Source: Tillus elongatus | Lineage: Eukaryota; Arthropoda; Insecta; Coleoptera; Cleridae | Direction of reading: 5' to 3' | DNA: 64,000 nucleotides | NCBI GenBank assembly: GCA_964006375.1 | Contig: OZ023267.1 | Span: forward strand, 85,607,406 to 85,671,405 | In this document: one piece after another, positions 59,354 to 64,000 of the stretch | Numbering within the stretch: position 1 is the first letter of the stretch | How the letters are laid out: the number at the start of each line of letters is the position of its first letter | Position numbers and translations under genes: made by a program | Notes under the pieces: model-generated | What the model saw: only the letters and a program-made list of their open reading frames with translations | Database searches by the model: none | Told to the model about the DNA's origin: nothing

Positions 59354-60054
59354 AGGGGCGCATCCAGCCGCCAGCTTGGAATGTCAACTGTCAACCGCGA
59401 TCTTGGAATGTCACATGTCAGCTCTCAGCCACCATCTTGGCCGCCATATTTGATGACGTCATCTCAGTTTAGACCCTCCGCGTTGTACGCCACTGTGCGC
59501 ATGCGCATGCACAATACAGTAGAATTTTTCGTCCTCTCTTGACGCTAACTTTGTTAGTGAAACGATCGTCAGGTCTTTAAAAAATGTGTTGTGATTTGGG
59601 TTCTCCAAGTGTACTCATGCGCAACATTTTTATGAAACAATATATAGGTTATAATACTCGTATAATATTGTACACCTATACATATTTTGTAATTTAGGTT
59701 ATTAAATACACAGCAACGAAACACAAATCAATAAAGATTTACGTTGAATGCAATGTTTTCTTATAGTCTATTTGTTTACTTTAGGTCTGTGGAACAACTT
59801 ACCTCAACATTTTTGACACAATTGTAATTGTCCCTGCATATCATATACAGACTTGTTTTATTTATTTTTTACTTCCACCAATGGTTACTAGGTATATTAT
59901 TATATTACTCTTCTTAAAGTTTAAGTTAGTCTTAATGTTTTACTTTTAATGAAGTTAGTATTTAATGTTATTAGTTTTATATTAAAGACATTTAAGAGAC
60001 AAAATACTATCCTCACTAAAATACACTGTAACTTACACTGAAGAAAGAGGTTCG
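59354..60054. repeat. Fourth CRE/NRF-1-like repeat copy and AT-rich flank
   Basis: Positions 59360-59520 resemble 1540-1700: GCGATCTTGGAATGTCACAT, CAGCCACCATCTTGG, then TGACGTCA (59454-59461) and GCGCATGCGC (59497-59506). After 59.55 kb nothing is recognisable. Confidence 0.6.
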
Positions 60055-60480
60055 CCATAAATCATACCTATGGAGTGTTATAATGTATGGAGCGGAAAGC
60101 TGGACCGTGCATAAGCAGGATATGAAGGTAATAACAGTTTTTGAAACGTGCACAGGAAGTATAATCATAAAGAGAAGGTAAACGGATAAAAAGATTGTTA
60201 AAAATGAAAAAGAGTGGAGAGAAGAAATACGTTTACCAAAATAAATTTAGAGGAAGCCAAAATTTGTTAGACATATTCTAAGATATAATAATTTTATAAA
60301 ACATTATTTGAAGGACGCATACTTGTAGAAAATGGAAGAGGTAGACTAAGGAAAAAAAACTTCTGGAAAACCTGCCCCAATTGGTGAAGGGCGAAGCTAC
60401 AACGAAACGAAAAGAACTGCTTTAGGCAGAGATTCGTCACCGATGGGTCATAAAGAATATGACATTGACAGCACTAATTG
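60055..60480 (+). pseudogene. RTE/Craft-like LINE C-terminal remnant
   Basis: In broken frames the plus strand encodes VLYGAESWTVHKQDMKVI, a familiar post-RT motif (LYGAETWTL..D...I..FE), followed by IKHYLKDAYL and a GK..SGKPAP-like end. Many frame breaks. Confidence 0.6.
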
Positions 60481-63110
60481 TGGGAATTAAAAACAATTGT
60501 ATCATCCAGCTCGAAATTCAAATAGCCAGGTTTAAAATTATCTAGCACTCGCTAATCTCGAACTGAAACTGGTACCTAAATGTTACATAGCTTAAGCTAT
60601 AAATAATTACATTTTAAAATTATCGGATATTTGAGTTTAAAATTATTTTATGTTAATTTTTTGTCTAAACAGCTACTAATTTTCAGTTTTTTTTTTTTAG
60701 ATCATGGTATGAAATCTTTAATTAACTGGTGCATCTATCTAAACTCTGAAGTAGGCTGGCTTTATCGTATGTGGTATTTAATATATTTAGTACATTTGAA
60801 TATCGGTTACATAACTAATGCTGTAAAAGTCATACGCTACCAAAGGTTTCTTTATTACTAATGATAATTTTGACCGGCGACGGTAAATAAAGCAGGACTA
60901 TTCCACCAAAAAAAGGATGAATGTGAATCTTTTAAAGGCCAATCTAGACTTGTTAAAAAATAAAACATAGACCAAGATAAAAATACTGGTGCATAATACT
61001 TACACCAGTAAAATAAGATGTAAATTAAATGGCTGAAGACAAATAAAAATGAAGTATTTTTATAGATTCATTTTTCTTAAATCCTTTACTCCTTCAATCC
61101 TTTTTAGAATGAGTAACATTATATAATATCAGTAGAAAAAAATTAGGCATTTCACGTTTAAGAGTTTAAGGGTAATAATTAGTTGTATATTTTTTATTTA
61201 TTTTATGGAGACTTAAATAGCACATAAAGTTAGTTCTATCTCTTTTTGTAAACTATCACACTAGGAAACTTATGTTCATAAAATGTACCGCCAAATTAAT
61301 TTATTATAATTTTTGATACTGGAACTCGTATATTAAAACAATGGTCCACGGTATTAACTTTGTATATTAACATATGATAAAATCCCATCCTTGTAAGAAA
61401 ATGTATAGCTTGTAACACTTCCAACTTTAGAAAAAAAATTTTTTTTTGGGAGTGGGCATTTTAAGGTTTTTAATAAGAATTTTTTATCCATACATTTTAT
61501 TACATATGCTCTGTTACTGAAAACTACTGTGTCTCAGTACTTTGTTTAAATAATTACATCAATAATGATGAGGCAGCCCTAAAAATTGTGGAAAAATAAT
61601 TAACACAAATGTTTTTTTTTGTCGTTAATAATAATTGTTAGTACTACTACAGAACAAGCCAGTGTTATACATAATCTAATTGCCAGAGGAAAATTGTAAA
61701 GCTTAATTTATATTTGTATCTTTTCCGACATTTTTCATGATGTTTCATAACTTAAGAAAACGTGTTTTGTTAACCAACGCAACGCGCGCGCGCACGTGTG
61801 TGTGTGCGTGGGTGTGTGTGCGCGCGAGCGTTTGTGTGTGTGCATGTGTGTGTTGCTAGCCAGCGATATAAAATATTTTTAAACGATTTTTTTTTGTTCT
61901 CAAAGTTGAAAAAATCGCTTTGTTATTAGTCGAGTAAATAATTTTTTCAAATATTGTAATTTTTTTCGAAACATTCACTTTGAAATGGCAATTGTTTTCC
62001 TATAAAAAATATTTTATTGCCATTATTGTTTAACTAAATTTTCAGCATAAAAGTATTTTGAGGTGGACTTCAGAGATACCAAATTTCTATTTTCAATTCA
62101 TTTTTCGCTAAACTTCATGATTTTAAAATGGAGGTTAACCTGTACGTAAGTGGAAAGGTAATACAGGCCTGACAATTTAATAAAATCGTGAGCTAATGAC
62201 TTCTGTTTAGGTACATACAATTCCTATAGACGTAAAATGTATTGGTTAAACAACTAACCAGGTCAATTAACTTTCACTTTTATTTTTGTTAAATAAAATA
62301 GTATCATTGTGACTTGTTTGAAATCATTATATGAGGTATGACATTTCTTTGTTAAACCGAGGCATTTTAAAATGGCGACTCCTTTTAAAAAACGGGTTAT
62401 TCGTGTCACTACTGATTGACCAGAAACATCTGACAATGTCGTAAAAGCGCAAAACCGGTCACAGAGAAGAAAACAATAAATTGTGAAGCCAGAGAAGAAG
62501 TATCTATATTTGATATGGAACGGTTTCGCTAAGTAAGGGAAAGAATAATTATTGATGTGTGATGATGATATTATTTGAAATGTAAAGCATTTAGTAGCAG
62601 ATTGTTGATCACTTCTATTGAGATAAAAGATATATCAATAAAAAAGAACATTCAGTGTCTGCCTGGATAAGAACTTGATATATTTGACTACGGGTTCAAT
62701 CAGGACCGTTTGATGGAGTTGCTGATCCCAATTATTAAGAGATTAGTTTGTTGTTGGGTTATATGATGATTTTGCAAGCCTTTAAAGAACTGTGTAGGAA
62801 AATCAGGCACAGTGTTATTTGATCTTTTACTGTTATCAAAGAGTATACTAATAACTGTATGTAATAGCTAGAAGTTAAGTTTTTATACAAATCTGACCTT
62901 TTTTTTCTACCTCAATGCTCGTCCGCGGCTTTACCGCCCCGTTAGCACTGCCTATCTGACCTTACCTACCCGGACTTTACTTGACCTTACCTGACCTGAA
63001 CTGACCTGAGAAATTGACAACCTTTCAACCAGTGAGGTGAATACTCTTTAAAGTATTAATTTAGGTTTGTTTTAAGCACAGTTAACTCGTTGGTCGGAGT
63101 ATTCTTATAA
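60481..63110. other. AT-rich stretch without recognisable gene
   Basis: No coding region could be supported; a 76-codon frame at 60631-60861 has no recognisable features. A mixed (GT)n/(GC)n tract with CGCGCGCGCACGTGTG lies at 61786-61852. Confidence 0.55.
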
Positions 63111-63111
63111 A

Positions 63112-63480
63112 GAGCCTCGTTGGTCCAGTGGTAAGAACGTGTGCCTCAGAACCTCGGGGCACTGAATTAGATTCCCAGGATTCCACTATCACTTTTTCAA
63201 TACACACTATAAAATTAACATCAACCAAGGTTCTGGGATTGTATTTGAGCAAGTTGAATGTCTGCATGTTCCGCCCTTCGGAGGAGGCGTAAAAGCGTCG
63301 GTTCCGTGTCCACGCGATGTTGGGCATGTTAAATATCCCTACCTTCCTTACAGAAAGGCAGGGCTTCGGCAAAATTTCTAGGATAGTGGGGTAAAACTGT
63401 TCCCTGGCGTCGGTGATTAGCCTTAGTCCCCGAAATAGGCCGAAGTTATAGAATTAAAAGAAACACACACACACATTTGT
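63112..63480 (+). repeat. tRNA-derived SINE, copy 1
   Basis: An A-box-like TGGTCCAGTGGTAAGAAC (63122-63139) and a B-box-like AGATTCCCAG lie about 35 bp apart. The body follows (CCAAGGTTCTGGGATTGTAT, CATGTTCCGCCCTTCGGAGG, CGTCGGTGATTAGCC), ending in an ACACAC tail. The body recurs at 63650-63940. Confidence 0.65.
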
Positions 63481-63649
63481 CTGTTGAAACATATAGTGAA
63501 AACAAAAAGGTAGGTAAGTACCTATAATTATCCAGCTGTACCATTGTGTTTACTTAAGACAGTCCCCACATGTTTTCATTCTGAATGTATGTAGGTTCTT
63601 ACACACTTTTTATACTTCTTACTTCATGCTTCGATCTCAATGTACTCCT

Positions 63650-63940
63650 TTCACTTTTTCGGTACATACTGTACAATTAACTTCAACCGAGGTTGTGGTA
63701 TTGTACTTGAGCAACTTGAATGTCTGCACGTTCCGCCCTTCAGTGGGGTCGTAAAGCCGACAGTCTCGTGTATCAGGAATTGTTCAGCACGTTAACGATC
63801 TCCACCCTCCTTACAGAAAGGCTGGGGTTTGGCAACATTTCCAGAATAGTGTGGTAAAAACTGCTGCCTGTCGTCGGTGATTGGCCATAGTCACGGAAAT
63901 AGCCAGACTTTAAGGAATCAAAACACGCACGCAAGTATTC
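63650..63940 (+). repeat. tRNA-derived SINE, copy 2 (body only)
   Basis: Diverged direct copy of 63180-63470: CCGAGGTTGTGGTATTGTAC, CGTTCCGCCCTTCAGTGGGG, CCTTACAGAAAGGCTGGGGT, CGTCGGTGATTGGCC, ending AAAACACGCACGC. The tRNA-like head is missing. Confidence 0.65.
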
Positions 63941-64000
63941 TTATAAACTAAAAAATAACAAACCTAAATAATAAAATTGTTACTACTCTACATAACATCA

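Overview
The window is AT-rich, repeat-dense eukaryotic DNA, most likely from an insect or other arthropod genome. The grounds are a gypsy-type errantivirus with an env gene, Polinton/Maverick (adintovirus-like) DNA-virus elements, I-group, CR1-like and RTE-like LINEs, tRNA-derived SINEs, and long TA and GT microsatellites. I found no ordinary host gene. Nearly every coding segment belongs to a mobile or endogenous viral element. The species cannot be named from this sequence.

Region 1 (1-10.5 kb) is a repeat mosaic. It holds inverted LINE reverse-transcriptase fragments (1-418 and 6482-6780), a broken KilA-N/MSV199 gene (416-985), a long inverted repeat (about 1330-1850 against 6020-6480) carrying GCGCATGCGC and TGACGTCA palindromes, a 1.4 kb TA-rich repeat (1976-3355), a foldback with GACA/TGTC tracts (7.0-8.6 kb) and a tRNA-like SINE head.

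Region 2 (10.5-30.3 kb) is a Polinton-like provirus. From left to right it has a broken ORF resembling the N-terminal zinc-binding part of Polinton PolB with no polymerase core after it, two small unknown genes, a truncated chromodomain integrase, a fiber-like coiled-coil gene with an 84 bp duplication, a conserved Polinton-associated gene split by one stop, an intact packaging ATPase, a phospholipase A2/pX-like capsid-accessory gene, an adenain-type protease, a penton-like minor capsid gene and a broken major capsid gene. A conserved small gene (19.4-19.9 kb) follows, and then a minus-strand block of unknown accessory genes (19.97-30.3 kb) that includes a single-pass membrane protein and a tandem gene pair. 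A CR1-like LINE (21.3-24.4 kb) and a 4.7 kb repeat cluster (25.05-29.76 kb) have landed inside the accessory genes. Morphogenesis genes are mostly readable, while replication and integration genes are not.

Region 3 (30.4-32.2 kb) holds a 714 bp uninterrupted GT array and a LINE remnant.

Region 4 (32.2-59.35 kb) is one giant inverted repeat derived from a second Polinton lineage. Each arm carries subterminal repeats, a major-capsid C-terminal fragment and a divergently oriented unknown gene. The central spacer (36.4-41.4 kb) holds minisatellites and a LINE remnant. The right arm is interrupted by two well-bounded insertions. One is a 7,631 bp errantivirus (43344-50974) with 406 bp LTRs that look identical and a 4 bp CGCA duplication. 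The other is a 5.8 kb I-group LINE (51892-57712) with a 12 bp target duplication. Without them the inverted element is about 13.7 kb.

Region 5 (59.35-64 kb) holds a further copy of the CRE/NRF-1-like repeat, an RTE-like LINE remnant, AT-rich DNA without recognisable genes and two copies of a tRNA-derived SINE.
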